Below are positions 8,792-18,162 of a stretch of 28,796 nucleotides of DNA, piece after piece. Source of the DNA: Bodo saltans (taxonomy: Eukaryota > Euglenozoa > Kinetoplastea > Eubodonida > Bodonidae); the NCBI GenBank assembly GCA_001460835.1, contig CYKH01002119.1, positions 1 to 28,796 on the forward strand, given 5' to 3'. Position numbers and translations under genes: made by a program. The notes under the pieces were generated by a model. That model was not told where the DNA came from. It ran no database searches and saw only the letters and a program-made list of their open reading frames with translations. Every line of letters starts with the position of its first letter. Positions within the stretch are counted from its first letter, which is position 1.

Positions 8792-10687
8792 ATGCAAGTT
8801 GCGATTCACAACAAAGTGAAGGTGTACAACCTCACTTCAGGTAAGTCCCTTCCAGAGTGGCTTGAAGAAAGGAAGCGCAATAAGAAGCTTGCTGGCGGCG
8901 AGCACCGCATCGAGTTGATTCATGACTTGGAGTTCCCTCATTTCTCCAGATGCATTTTCCGTACCCAGAATGGAACACACTTGTTCGCTGCAGGTGATTA
9001 CCCTCCACGACTGAAGTGCTTTGACGTCAATGAGCTGAGCATGAAGTATTCCTTCAATGCTGATATGCCCATTCTAGGCGGTGTCGCACTATCGTCCGAC
9101 TTCCGTAAATTCGCTCTTCGTGGTGAAGGTCGTCAGATTACTGTTCATCACTCAGCTTCTATCATCGATCGTGTGCGTGTGCCACATGCGCAACGTTGCC
9201 TGTCGTACCACGACTATAACGCAGAGCTGCTCAGCTCTGGCACGTCTCACGAGATTTTCAGGTTCAACTTGGAGTCCGGTGCGTTTGTTGAGTCGTACAA
9301 GACAAACAGTGACGACGGCGTGAACTGCGTGGAGTACTTCCGCGGCAACGGTCTTGTGATGGCTGCATGCGCTAACGGAACAATGGAAGCGTGGGACCAT
9401 CGCGCAGCTCGCCAGGCCGCAGTCTTGCAAGTCGCTGGTGCTGCTTCCTCCGGGTTGACCACCTCAATGGAGTTGACACACGTCTCCACAGATGACAATG
9501 GACTTCTCTTTGCATGTGGAACAGACAAGGGCAATGTACTTTTGTACGATATGCGCTTGAATCGTCCATTGGTCAGCAAGGACCACATGAACGCGCTGCC
9601 TATTGTGAAGACGTACTTTTTCCGAGGTCGCGATGGGACGTCGTCAGGAGAGTCAACGCATATTGTCTCTGCGGATACTCGCAGTGTGAAGGTGTGGAAC
9701 AAACGAGATGGATCGAATTTTACCACCCTTGAGACACCCGCCGATATTTACGACTTCACTTTCCTGAAAGCACAACATAACATGGTGTCTCCGTTTGAAA
9801 GCGACGATTCCGGTATTATTTGCATCTGCTGCGACACCCCTCGTGTTCAGGTGCACTTCATTCCCCAGCTGGGCATCGCTCCCCGATGGGCATCCTTTTT
9901 GGACAGCATCACCGAGGAGTTGGAGGAGAAGGAACAAAGCGTGGTCTATGACGACTACAAATTTATTTCGAAGGAGGAGATGGACACTTTAGGACTCGAA
10001 CCGCAAGACCTTGCAAGAGGGAAAGTACGTCCAGCGATGCATGGTTGCTACATCGAGAATTCTCTGTACCGTGAGCTGAAGGCAGTGGTCGATCCCAACG
10101 CCTTCAACCGTTTCGCAGTGGAATCAAAGCAGAAGAAGGTGGCTGAGCGGTGGGAGAACCGCATCAGCAAGTTCAAGCGCGTCGACCCTGAGGAGGACCA
10201 AGAGAAGAACGCACTCTCTGCGATCACAGCTGATCCACGTTTTGCAGGCAAGCTCTCCGCAAACTTAGCGGCGTTTGCTGTAGATAAGAAGAACCCAGAG
10301 TTCCAAAAGCTGATCAAGAAAATTGAGAATCGACAGGACAAAGCAGCGGCACGAAGGCAACGATACGACGATGATATGTTCCGCATTGTACCCGATACTG
10401 ATGCCGCTGGTGCTGATGGTACCGATGGTCCTGCACGCGACGAAGTCGACGAAATTGCAAAGAGGGAACTCGGCCGAAACGTGGCTTCAAATCGCCGCGA
10501 GGAAGCGTCAAAAAGGAAAGAGAATTCTGCTGCAGCTGCTGCCGAGCAACGCAAAGTGGTTATGTTTGAAGCGAAGGAGGGCGCGAACTTCACGGCTACA
10601 GAGCGGCAAACCCATGAGCAACGTAAGCGTGACCGCAGCGCCAAGTTGTCGCTCGAGGAGCGGATGAAGAAGATCAACCGTAAGTAG
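8792..10687 (+). CDS. NOL10: NOL10/Enp2-like nucleolar WD-repeat ribosome biogenesis protein
   Basis: Enp2/NOL10 is a nucleolar component of the small-subunit processome and acts in early 18S rRNA maturation. The 631-residue protein follows the family from end to end. It starts at the conserved MQV with VKVYNLTSGKSLPEWL, then IELIHDLEFP, beta-propeller strands such as GNVLLYDMRLNRPL and SADTRSVKVWNK, then LGIAPRWASFLDSITEELEE and VYDDYKFISKEEMDTLGL, then MHGCYIENSLY. A NUC153-type motif, DPRFAGKL followed by FAVDKKNPEF, lies at about residues 477-505. The tail is Lys/Arg/Glu-rich, as expected for a nucleolar protein. It is shorter than human NOL10 mainly at the C-terminus. The ATG at 8792 matches the family start, and a pyrimidine-rich tract with an AG lies just upstream. 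No lesion is seen. Confidence 0.95.
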   Translation: MQVAIHNKVKVYNLTSGKSLPEWLEERKRNKKLAGGEHRIELIHDLEFPHFSRCIFRTQNGTHLFAAGDYPPRLKCFDVNELSMKYSFNADMPILGGVALSSDFRKFALRGEGRQITVHHSASIIDRVRVPHAQRCLSYHDYNAELLSSGTSHEIFRFNLESGAFVESYKTNSDDGVNCVEYFRGNGLVMAACANGTMEAWDHRAARQAAVLQVAGAASSGLTTSMELTHVSTDDNGLLFACGTDKGNVLLYDMRLNRPLVSKDHMNALPIVKTYFFRGRDGTSSGESTHIVSADTRSVKVWNKRDGSNFTTLETPADIYDFTFLKAQHNMVSPFESDDSGIICICCDTPRVQVHFIPQLGIAPRWASFLDSITEELEEKEQSVVYDDYKFISKEEMDTLGLEPQDLARGKVRPAMHGCYIENSLYRELKAVVDPNAFNRFAVESKQKKVAERWENRISKFKRVDPEEDQEKNALSAITADPRFAGKLSANLAAFAVDKKNPEFQKLIKKIENRQDKAAARRQRYDDDMFRIVPDTDAAGADGTDGPARDEVDEIAKRELGRNVASNRREEASKRKENSAAAAAEQRKVVMFEAKEGANFTATERQTHEQRKRDRSAKLSLEERMKKINRK

Positions 10688-10953
10688 GCTGCTTTCTTGA
10701 TTCAAGAGTGCGGTAGGAACGATGATAATTTTTACAACATGCGATTAATAGTGTGGAGTGTCACAGTGATTCGTTTTCGCTGTGGTCCTCTTCAAGCAGC
10801 CTTGAGCTGCCCCATTAACGTCTGTTGCTTTCAATCTGTCTGCGAAACAAATGAAGTGGGAACTTGTCATTTGTCCCCTGTGGTTCGTTGTTTTTAATTC
10901 TTGACTCGCGAAGGGCCGCAAACACGCAGTAGAAATCTTCATCATCAAGACAC

Positions 10954-12801
10954 ATGCGACGCTCGATGTGCATGATCTCCACGACCGTGCACATTTTCCT
11001 GGTAGTGTTTCTCGCTCATGGAGCGGTAGCGTCTGCAGAACGGACGTACCGTATGGGAGATCCCGTGCAGGTCTACATTGCACCAATGACGTCGTTGCGA
11101 ACGCACATTCCTTTGTCGTACAATGCCCAGCGCTTCCCTGTGTGTCCATTAACACATAGCGAAACGAAGCGGCGTCCCTCTAATCTTGGCAGTGTGCTGT
11201 TGGGCGAAGGACTCACTGAGAGTCCCCTCGGCCGGCTGTCGTTTGGAGAGGATATCAAGAGAACGACGATGTGCACGCTGTCCGACATACCTCCCACCCA
11301 TCGTGAGCGCCTCCTGCAAGCGGTCCTGGATGAGTACGTGATCAACATGGCACTTGACAATAATGTCCCTCTCACGCGGAGCACTCCACAATTAGGCGGG
11401 GGTATCATGCGATTGTTGGGAGCGCCGGTCGGAGTGGTGGTGAACGGTGCAGCAGTGGTGGTAACCCACCTGCACCTAATCGTCACATATGCGCCTATCG
11501 ACGCCTCACACTCGCAGTTCCGCATCATCGCGCTCGACGCACACAGAGTTGATAGTGGTGATCTAAGCGCCGAGAACACGAGCGATCTGTCTTGGACGTA
11601 CCAAGTGCAATGGAGGCAAGCTTCTGTCACCGCAGGCGAGCGTTTGAGTGACGGACCACTCGCAGAGAGTCGGAACGAAGTTTTTGTCCTATCGCTTGTC
11701 AATTCTACGATTGTTCTTGTGGCACTGGTCTCTTGCATTGGTAGCTTCATTCGGCGACGAGGAAAAGTTCTCGTCACCAACCGCATCGAGTTGATGGTGT
11801 TTGGGGAGCTTGATTTGAACTCCAAGTGGGAGTTGGTACACAATGATGTCTTCCGACCTCCAACAGGCCATGCGTGGTTGCTAGCTGCTCTTGTTGGGGC
11901 AGGTTCTCACCTCGTAGCAGTTTTGGTCGCGGTGCTTCTTGCCGTGCAGTGCGGCGTGATCGAGACCAACGGAGGAGATATCGTCACGTTTCTCGTCACC
12001 GGTCTAGCACTGCTTGGCTTTGTTCCAGGCTATCTCACCGCGCTGATTCTGAAATCGTGGGGATTGGCTTTTGCATCTTCCTCGCGTTGGATGCCAATCA
12101 TTGCCTCGGTGTCCATTGTGCCGATGACGACGTTTTCAGTGTTTTCATGGGTGCAAATCATAACTCATCAAAGCGAGCCCAACGCTGTCACTGTGTTCTC
12201 GATTGCAGTTGTTGGCACGCTGCTCGCATTGCACACCTTCATTGCTTTACCGTTGGCAATTCTTGGAGCTGCAGTTGGGTTTCATTGTTCCACGATATCG
12301 ATGGTGGCCTCGAACCCCATACCAAGGTACATTCCGCCGTCAAGTGTTTGGATGGCGAAGCTGTGGGTCGTCTTTCTGGTGCAAGGATTCTTGACATTTG
12401 GCACGTTACAGGTGCCATCATATTTTTTGTTGAGTTCATTCTGGCAGGGTAGCTCATTCGACAACTTCGGATATTTGATGTGTGCGCTTTTCATGTGCGC
12501 TGCAACTTGCGCTATGATTTCTGTGCTGGGTTGCTTTGTGCAACTTTGCTCAGAGAACTATGTCTGGCCTTGGAGATCGTTTGTTAGCGGGACATCGAGT
12601 GGTGTCGTCGTGTTTTTATATTGTGCGCATTATTTCTTTTTCAAGCTGCGCATTGCTGGCGGAGTTGCGACGATGAACTACTTTGCCACGATGGGGTTGC
12701 TCTGTGTGCTGCTGAGTTTGATGACCGGTTTTGTTTCTTTCGTTGCTTGCTCCTTGACTGTGCGCGCCCTTCGCACATTTATTGCTGTGGAGGAGGTTTG
12801 A
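10954..12801 (+). CDS. TM9 superfamily (nonaspanin/EMP70) membrane protein
   Basis: TM9SF proteins sit in Golgi and endosomal membranes and help sort membrane proteins with certain transmembrane domains. This 615-residue protein has a signal peptide over about residues 9-28, then a lumenal domain of about 215 residues beginning YRMGDPVQVYIAPM and holding the family-like PSNLGSVLLGE and SPLGRLSF. Nine hydrophobic segments follow, starting near residue 245. The strongest family signature is WPWRSFVSGTSSGVVVF followed by YFFFKLRI near the C-terminus. Length and topology fit the family. The last residues are FIAVEEV, so the C-terminal KxD/KxE-type Golgi-retention motif of many TM9 proteins is not evident. 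The ATG at 10954 begins the signal sequence; a second ATG six codons in would also work. Confidence 0.94.
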   Translation: MRRSMCMISTTVHIFLVVFLAHGAVASAERTYRMGDPVQVYIAPMTSLRTHIPLSYNAQRFPVCPLTHSETKRRPSNLGSVLLGEGLTESPLGRLSFGEDIKRTTMCTLSDIPPTHRERLLQAVLDEYVINMALDNNVPLTRSTPQLGGGIMRLLGAPVGVVVNGAAVVVTHLHLIVTYAPIDASHSQFRIIALDAHRVDSGDLSAENTSDLSWTYQVQWRQASVTAGERLSDGPLAESRNEVFVLSLVNSTIVLVALVSCIGSFIRRRGKVLVTNRIELMVFGELDLNSKWELVHNDVFRPPTGHAWLLAALVGAGSHLVAVLVAVLLAVQCGVIETNGGDIVTFLVTGLALLGFVPGYLTALILKSWGLAFASSSRWMPIIASVSIVPMTTFSVFSWVQIITHQSEPNAVTVFSIAVVGTLLALHTFIALPLAILGAAVGFHCSTISMVASNPIPRYIPPSSVWMAKLWVVFLVQGFLTFGTLQVPSYFLLSSFWQGSSFDNFGYLMCALFMCAATCAMISVLGCFVQLCSENYVWPWRSFVSGTSSGVVVFLYCAHYFFFKLRIAGGVATMNYFATMGLLCVLLSLMTGFVSFVACSLTVRALRTFIAVEEV

Positions 12802-12954
12802 AACCATTATATTGAGTGCTACACAGTGTTTTTGTGGTGCTGACACGGCGCCTGGCGCCACTTGAATGATTCCTTTTTTGTTGCCGTTGAGTTTCTTGAC
12901 AACTGCCTCGCCCCAGATTACAAATCTAATGTCATGAGATGTTCCACAAACCAA

Positions 12955-13143
12955 ACCTTGGCTTTATAACAGCCGGCACCAAATCATATGTGCCTACTGT
13001 GTTGGATCCAAGGAAGATGTATTCGGAGGAAAGACAATTGCTATTGTTCCTTAATGCAGAAATGTCGTTGCTTGTGTTCACCTTGGGTTTATAGCAGCAA
13101 TCGATCTTACCTCTTACGATTGTTGTGTTGGACCCAAGGAAGA
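12955..13143. repeat. Imperfect ~62-bp direct repeat, offset ~125 bp
   Basis: Copy 1 (12955-13016) and copy 2 (13080-13143) share near-identical ends. Each begins ACCTTGG/GTTTATA-CAGC-like and ends TGTGTTGGAYCCAAGGAAGAT; the middle is diverged and there is at least one 1-base indel. Unlike the other duplications in the window this one is clearly old or selected only at its ends. Its function is unknown. Confidence 0.7.
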
Positions 13144-13222
13144 TCTCTACAAGATTGTCCATAAACTTGTTGAAATGTGATAATTTTCTTTGCGCGATAT
13201 TGCGACTTGCATTGTGCTTGCA

Positions 13223-13256
13223 CTTTCTCCTTTCCTCTCTTGGATGTTGTTGTGAG
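13223..13256 (+). promoter_or_regulatory. Predicted trans-splice acceptor (pyrimidine tract + AG)
   Basis: A 19-base pure pyrimidine tract at 13223-13241 is followed by the first AG at 13255-13256, ten bases before ATG 13266. This fits a kinetoplastid spliced-leader acceptor and argues against the ATG at 13125, which would lie upstream of the mRNA 5' end. Confidence 0.5.
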
Positions 13257-13265
13257 AGAGATCAC

Positions 13266-16200
13266 ATGTTAGATGAGCTAGATCCCACTTTAGCCCTTGC
13301 AACGGTGTCCAATTTGACAAACGTGACGTTAGGGGGGAGCACATGGACAGCGGCAGAGGTCTCCCCACCACGTCAGGACCTCGGAGTCCTCAAGAAACTT
13401 CCACAACCCCCGCTATCCGCGAAGCCACCGCGAGTCACAAGCGCAGGAGCCACCACGAGCAACACGGCTACCATCGTGCAACATCGAGTGTGGAGTGCAT
13501 CGTCTGGGGGTTGCGCGTCGACAGTTGATCGTGCAGCAACACTGGTGGTTCACGAACATTTCGCAATGAGTGCCAAACCACTGTCGCGCAAAGATAGAGC
13601 GGATCAAGCTGCTGCAGCACGCAGGGAGCATCTGAATTTGCCTCCCTGCCGCCCATCACGTGTGATATCAAGTGCCTCTACCTCTCCTCGCCAGCAGACA
13701 ACTTCTGATGAAACAAGGCCCGTCACCACACAACATCGTTCCCGGCGAAACAAGACCGAGATGACGGCGACACGCCCATCTGCATCAGCCCCTTCGTTCC
13801 AGCGTGTCTACTCTGCTCCACAGGAGCGTGGGCTTCACATTTCGACCCCTTCTCATTTGACTCCAGCTCAAGCTCAGCTGCAATGGCAACAAGCGCAACC
13901 ACGGGACCCAAGGCTCGATCTCCCCCCTCAGCTTGCAGCGCTCTTGGACGAGATTATACGCAACCTTTCTTCAAACAACAACAACGACAACACGCGACCT
14001 GGAAGTGGATATCGTACGAATCCACGCGACGCTCCTCAATGGTACTCCTACCCGAGCAGTAGCAGCGAGCAAATGCACAACGCATTTACAGAAGACGAAC
14101 TTATGCACTCTGAACCTGATCCACGTGTCTTCGAAGGGCTGTGGATCCGCCGGCAAGAGCACGAGGCGTACATCCGCAAGGTGCTGGAGAAGATGGCAGT
14201 CGAATTCTACACCGAGACGCTTCCGGTGGCGTACCAAGAGGCGATCAAGGAAGCACAAGGGGAAGGGATGAAACGTGTTCAGCAGTCTGTGTCGCCTCCT
14301 CACGCCCCGCGCAGCGCCACAGCGTTATCGATGCTGCTCCCGACAACCACCACCCGAACTGGTGTCATCTCCCCCACTGCAAGCAGCCAGCAACTGACGA
14401 CAACAGCGACACTTGCTGCAGGAGGTGGGCGACGCTCTGAGTCATTAACACCTGGATTGTCAATGCAAACGCAAATCTCAACTGGACTACCAACACTGCA
14501 ACAACTTGAGACAAAGAAAACTGCCCCTAAAGCAACGACTCCGCGTGGTGGTCCCTCAGCTGCTCGACGGCCCTTAGCATCTCCAACCCACAAAGTGCCT
14601 TCGAATGAGGAGAGAGTGAAAGAGGGAATTGCGGCGAGGGTTGCTGCATTGCAGCAGGAGATTGAGCAATGTAAGAAAGTCCTTGCTGAGAAGATGAAAC
14701 AGCAAGAGATTGCTCAAACGTTGGCTGCTAAAGAGTCAGCGAGCAGCGCTGCGGCTACTGCTGTGGAGGAGCAAGCAAACAGCAACAACCAGCAGGATGC
14801 GTTTGCATTCACGGTTCCGTTTGATACAAACCTACAGGCGATGTCCGGGTCAGGCGGCACACCCAGTGATCGATTGGGAGGCGAGAGGATGGCTGGTGTC
14901 GTGAACATGGTGCGTCGCAAGTCCTTCAACCCTTTTGATAAAGTTGAACGTTCGATTCGATTCCGCCAACAGGCAACGTTCGCACTTCGGAGAAAGCTCC
15001 GTGCCCTGATTGAGAAGAGGCGACCGGGGAACTCGATTCTTTCAACATTTCGTGTTGGCGGTGATCGTGAGACTCTTTCCATTAACGTGGCTCGAAATAT
15101 TTCCCCGCCACAAACTCCCAGCGTGGTGAGTCCTCCACCAACTGGCCCCAGTGGAAATGTTTCGCCAGACCAACCAAGTTCTCTTGCGCCAGCAGCAGCA
15201 GCAGCAGTTGTCGTCGCAACCAATCCTACAGATTCTCCCACTGACGTCTCCGTCGGCACGCCATCGCTGCAACCGGTGACCTTAAATGCACCACTCCTCG
15301 CACTACTTGAGACATACGAGCTTCCGACATTCTTCCGCGAGCCACTCTCATTTGCTGAGCGATCCTACTCAGAGTACCACGATATTGCAGCCGCCGTGAA
15401 GCGATCCCAGCAGAGCATCCAAACGTTGACCAAGGGCACCTTGGAAGAAAAGAAGAGACTTCTCATGGAACTCGGCATTCAACTTCCAACAGAGTCGTCA
15501 TCGTCTCCACCCCATGGAGGCGTGCGACGTGTGGCGTCGATGTTCAAAGCCGCAGGGAGGAAGTTTTCCAATACGAGGCTAGGAGGCGGCCGTGGAAACA
15601 AGAACAACCGAAAAGGAAGCCCAAAGAAAAATGCCAAGGATGCAAAAGTTCTGCCTGCTACGACAGCGAGTGGTCGGTTTCTGTATTGTGACGCTGCGGT
15701 GCAAACGACCCTCGACGAGGAGCTCCTCGTTTACATGTATCATCGAATCGAAAATGTACATTCTCAAGAGGCTGCATACCGAGACATGTGGCGCACCATG
15801 TACGTCGCGCTCAAGAACGTCGTCCTCTTGTGGGAGGATGTGGAGGTGGACCTTAGTTGCGCCAGGTGCAAGTCGATGCTGGTCGACGCTATGATCATTT
15901 CCCCGTGTGGCACCACTGTGTGTGGGGAGTGTTTGCGATATGACGATGAGGATAGCTTGGTTCAGTATGAGAGGCCAGACTGTGGCTGCACGAACCACGA
16001 AGGTTCGATGCCCAACAAATGGATGCGTCGCTTCTGCAAAGGGTTTATTGCGCGAGACGTCCCTGGTGCGATTACCCCAGTCCCCTCAGAGGCCACGTTA
16101 GGTGAACTCGACTATCAGCTGAAAGTGATCGGTGATGCGATGGGTCTTGTGAAGAAGACACGCATTGGTGTCACCGTTCGAGAATCTGCCGAAAAGCGAA

Positions 16201-16577
16201 AGCAAAATGCCAACCTGGCTGCCACCAATTCATCATCAGGTGGCGGTATTTTAGTAGCATCATCTGCAACATCACGCCCGAATAAGAAAGGCGCGGCATT
16301 CGGCAAGAGTGCTGCGAAGGGGAATGAAAGAAGGAAGAGGAGCGTCGTTATGATCAAAGGCCTCGACGATGCTTCTGGTGATGAGGACGCAATCACATCC
16401 CCAAAGGGTAAGTCAAAAGAGTTTGCAGAAAAGTCAACCCCTGTCGTCAATCATCCTATGGCTGCGGTGTTACAACAGCTCGGAGCGGAGGACTTTGCGA
16501 CATCCCTTCAAGAGCACATGATTCACTTGTACAAGCGGAAAATCACCAACACAGTTTACCGCCAGTTCCGCCGCTAA
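13266..16577 (+). CDS. Large low-complexity protein with a RING-like finger
   Basis: 1103 residues from ATG 13266, chosen because the upstream extension crosses a strong predicted splice acceptor. The first 440 residues or so are Ser/Thr/Pro/Gln-rich and probably disordered, with a short helical patch near 290-340. A coiled coil follows at about 446-492, then a basic region (RRKLRALIEKRRPG), then more disorder. A cysteine-rich finger lies at 865-908: Cys865, Cys868, Cys881, Cys886, Cys889, Cys906, Cys908, spaced Cx2C-x12-Cx4Cx2C-x16-CxC. This resembles RING domains, but the usual His in C-G-H-x-x-C is Thr (CGTTVCGEC), so zinc binding at one site may differ. RING proteins are usually E3 ubiquitin ligases; that activity here is inference. 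The C-terminus (about 1060-1103) is predicted helical. I know no named homologue. Confidence 0.8.
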   Translation: MLDELDPTLALATVSNLTNVTLGGSTWTAAEVSPPRQDLGVLKKLPQPPLSAKPPRVTSAGATTSNTATIVQHRVWSASSGGCASTVDRAATLVVHEHFAMSAKPLSRKDRADQAAAARREHLNLPPCRPSRVISSASTSPRQQTTSDETRPVTTQHRSRRNKTEMTATRPSASAPSFQRVYSAPQERGLHISTPSHLTPAQAQLQWQQAQPRDPRLDLPPQLAALLDEIIRNLSSNNNNDNTRPGSGYRTNPRDAPQWYSYPSSSSEQMHNAFTEDELMHSEPDPRVFEGLWIRRQEHEAYIRKVLEKMAVEFYTETLPVAYQEAIKEAQGEGMKRVQQSVSPPHAPRSATALSMLLPTTTTRTGVISPTASSQQLTTTATLAAGGGRRSESLTPGLSMQTQISTGLPTLQQLETKKTAPKATTPRGGPSAARRPLASPTHKVPSNEERVKEGIAARVAALQQEIEQCKKVLAEKMKQQEIAQTLAAKESASSAAATAVEEQANSNNQQDAFAFTVPFDTNLQAMSGSGGTPSDRLGGERMAGVVNMVRRKSFNPFDKVERSIRFRQQATFALRRKLRALIEKRRPGNSILSTFRVGGDRETLSINVARNISPPQTPSVVSPPPTGPSGNVSPDQPSSLAPAAAAAVVVATNPTDSPTDVSVGTPSLQPVTLNAPLLALLETYELPTFFREPLSFAERSYSEYHDIAAAVKRSQQSIQTLTKGTLEEKKRLLMELGIQLPTESSSSPPHGGVRRVASMFKAAGRKFSNTRLGGGRGNKNNRKGSPKKNAKDAKVLPATTASGRFLYCDAAVQTTLDEELLVYMYHRIENVHSQEAAYRDMWRTMYVALKNVVLLWEDVEVDLSCARCKSMLVDAMIISPCGTTVCGECLRYDDEDSLVQYERPDCGCTNHEGSMPNKWMRRFCKGFIARDVPGAITPVPSEATLGELDYQLKVIGDAMGLVKKTRIGVTVRESAEKRKQNANLAATNSSSGGGILVASSATSRPNKKGAAFGKSAAKGNERRKRSVVMIKGLDDASGDEDAITSPKGKSKEFAEKSTPVVNHPMAAVLQQLGAEDFATSLQEHMIHLYKRKITNTVYRQFRR

Positions 16578-16740
16578 ATTGATGTAGAATTGAGAAGTTC
16601 TTAGCACAGTAGTGTCAATAGGAAAACTGAATCAGTCTGTATTTCGTTTCTGCAGTGTACACTAAAGGAATATTCAGTCAACATTCGCGGCAATGTTCTT
16701 GACAATACTCTGTTCTTGACAATACTTTGTTGCTGTTGAT

Positions 16741-16756
16741 TTTTTTTTGTTTAAAG
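16741..16756 (+). promoter_or_regulatory. Predicted trans-splice acceptor before GTPase gene
   Basis: A T-rich tract is followed by AG at 16755-16756, 14 bases before ATG 16771. The in-frame codon at 16747 is TTG and lies within the tract, so it cannot be the start. Confidence 0.4.
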
Positions 16757-16770
16757 GGTCGAGTTCGCTT

Positions 16771-17784
16771 ATGACCAGTGTTCAGAAGAAGACTCGCGGC
16801 AACGCCGGTGGTGGCTCAGCAAGCCCGACTCGTGCTGACGGCGCAGGTCGAGAGGCAAAAGGCGAGGTCACCTTAAAGATTATCTGCGTCGGGGCAGCTG
16901 CAACAGGGAAAACGACGTTCCTTAAGTTTTGGGAGACAAATAAGGAAAGTCCCGCCCACAGTGTTCGCACTACCATCTCGATGGAGTTCCACAAACACGA
17001 AATGGACATCGCTCTGCCTCCTCCAAATGTTGCCCCTTCCATCACTTCCTTCTTGCCCCCTGAACAGAATCACACCGATACAGACCCCTCTAGTACATCA
17101 TCATCGCCGAACCTGACGCAACAGCCAAGCGGTGCTAATTTCAGCAGAGAGAATAGTATTGTAAGAGAAAACAGCATCGGAGGGTCTGAAAGCCGCCGAG
17201 GATCGGTTGCTCCCTACCGCTTAGCGGCACCTTTGGTGCGCGATAATTTCGGTCCAGAGACAGAGCAGCGTCGCGCCATCGTGAAGGTATGGGACATTCA
17301 GGGCCAAGAGCATAGCAAGACCATGACCAGAGGTTTTTATAGCGGCGCTTTGGGCGCAATGGTGTTCTGTGAGTTGGCATCCCACACAGATAGCCTCGAC
17401 GCTGCTGTATTGTGGAAAAAGGATGTTGACTCCAAGGTGTGGGTCTCCAAAGGCGATGGTCGCGAGGAGAAGATTCCCTGCTGGCTGGTGGTCAATAAGT
17501 ACGATGTCATCAAAGACTTGCCTGCTCCGCAGTGCCCAACATGGGCAACCCACCAAGCACTGGATGCGTTTGTAAAGGCGCACGGGTTTGTGGGATGGTC
17601 GTATGCTTCGGGATTGAAGGGTGTGAATGTCCTGGACACAGTGAGGGCGGCGGTGAGTCGGTGCGCGGAACGTTTCCCGGAAGAAATCCGCAACGTTGCC
17701 TCTGGAGCGGGCCCGGCCGCTAGCAATGGAATTCTCCTGCAGCGACCAAGAAAACAGGCTGAGAAGAAGCGTGACTGCTGTTAA
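16771..17784 (+). CDS. Diverged Rab32-like small GTPase with a large insertion
   Basis: 337 residues from ATG 16771. It has a P-loop GAAATGKT at 41-48, a switch I-like TTISMEF, switch II WDIQGQE at 174-180 (the family has WDIAGQE), and NKYD for guanine recognition. The G5 motif reads ASGLK where paralogues have SAK. It ends in a double cysteine, CC, suitable for geranylgeranylation. About 90 extra residues, rich in Pro, Ser, Thr and Asn and with a near-repeat RENSIVRENSI, separate switch I from switch II, a place where Rabs normally have a short beta hairpin. The match to the Rab32-like genes downstream (TMTRGFYSGALGAMVFC, LWKKDVDSKVWV, HGFVGWSYAS) shows common descent. It is the most diverged member of the local array. 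Altered nucleotide handling or a new effector surface is inference. Confidence 0.88.
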   Translation: MTSVQKKTRGNAGGGSASPTRADGAGREAKGEVTLKIICVGAAATGKTTFLKFWETNKESPAHSVRTTISMEFHKHEMDIALPPPNVAPSITSFLPPEQNHTDTDPSSTSSSPNLTQQPSGANFSRENSIVRENSIGGSESRRGSVAPYRLAAPLVRDNFGPETEQRRAIVKVWDIQGQEHSKTMTRGFYSGALGAMVFCELASHTDSLDAAVLWKKDVDSKVWVSKGDGREEKIPCWLVVNKYDVIKDLPAPQCPTWATHQALDAFVKAHGFVGWSYASGLKGVNVLDTVRAAVSRCAERFPEEIRNVASGAGPAASNGILLQRPRKQAEKKRDCC

Positions 17785-18162
17785 CTTCCTGTGGACTCAA
17801 TCTGTATTCGAGATAACCATATTCTTCAAGGTATTTTTGTTTACCTGCGCCGATACAATGCATACGCAGTTCCGCCTGGCTCGCGTCAGTTTGTTTCTTG
17901 CAAGAGAAAAAGAAGAGCGAATCTCTGAAGAATATCCCCCGTGTTCACTATTTTATGCCACTTCCTCTCAATGTTGCCCCACCATAAGGAAGTACAGTCA
18001 AAGAATTCTCTTGCTGCCCGAAATGAAAAAAAATATAATACTTTGATTGCCATTTTTGTGTGACATTTGAACTTGGGACAATCAGTCGTATCATACCTGT
18101 TGTTGCAAGCTGAAGGTGCAGCACAGGTTCGCCCACACACATACACCTAAACGCATCACACC
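17785..18162. other. Intergenic region, no gene seen
   Basis: 378 bases between two GTPase genes. It is AT-rich with several short T and A runs. I see no ORF with family support, no RNA gene and no repeat; it presumably holds the 3' UTR of one gene and the 5' UTR of the next. Confidence 0.5.

Larger units (their letters stand above)
12802..13265. other. Intergenic region with a diverged direct repeat
   Basis: No gene is supported in this 464-base gap. The open frame upstream of ATG 13266 has no family support and runs through the predicted splice site. The gap contains an imperfect direct repeat (12955-13016 and 13080-13143) and ends in a strong pyrimidine tract with an AG, the expected 5' processing site of the next gene. 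Confidence 0.6.

Noticed and set aside
11073-11843. Reverse-strand ORF of 256 residues within the TM9 gene
   Set aside because: It lies wholly inside a well-supported gene and has no recognisable motif.
12932-13162. Reverse-strand 76-residue ORF with a repeated FLGSNT motif
   Set aside because: The repeat comes from the underlying DNA direct repeat, not from protein evolution; it is on the wrong strand and has no family match.
13125-13265. In-frame extension of the RING-like protein to ATG 13125, with a hydrophobic stretch like a signal peptide
   Set aside because: It crosses a strong pyrimidine tract and AG, which likely mark the mRNA 5' end at about 13257. Pyrimidine-rich DNA naturally reads as Leu, Phe and Ser.
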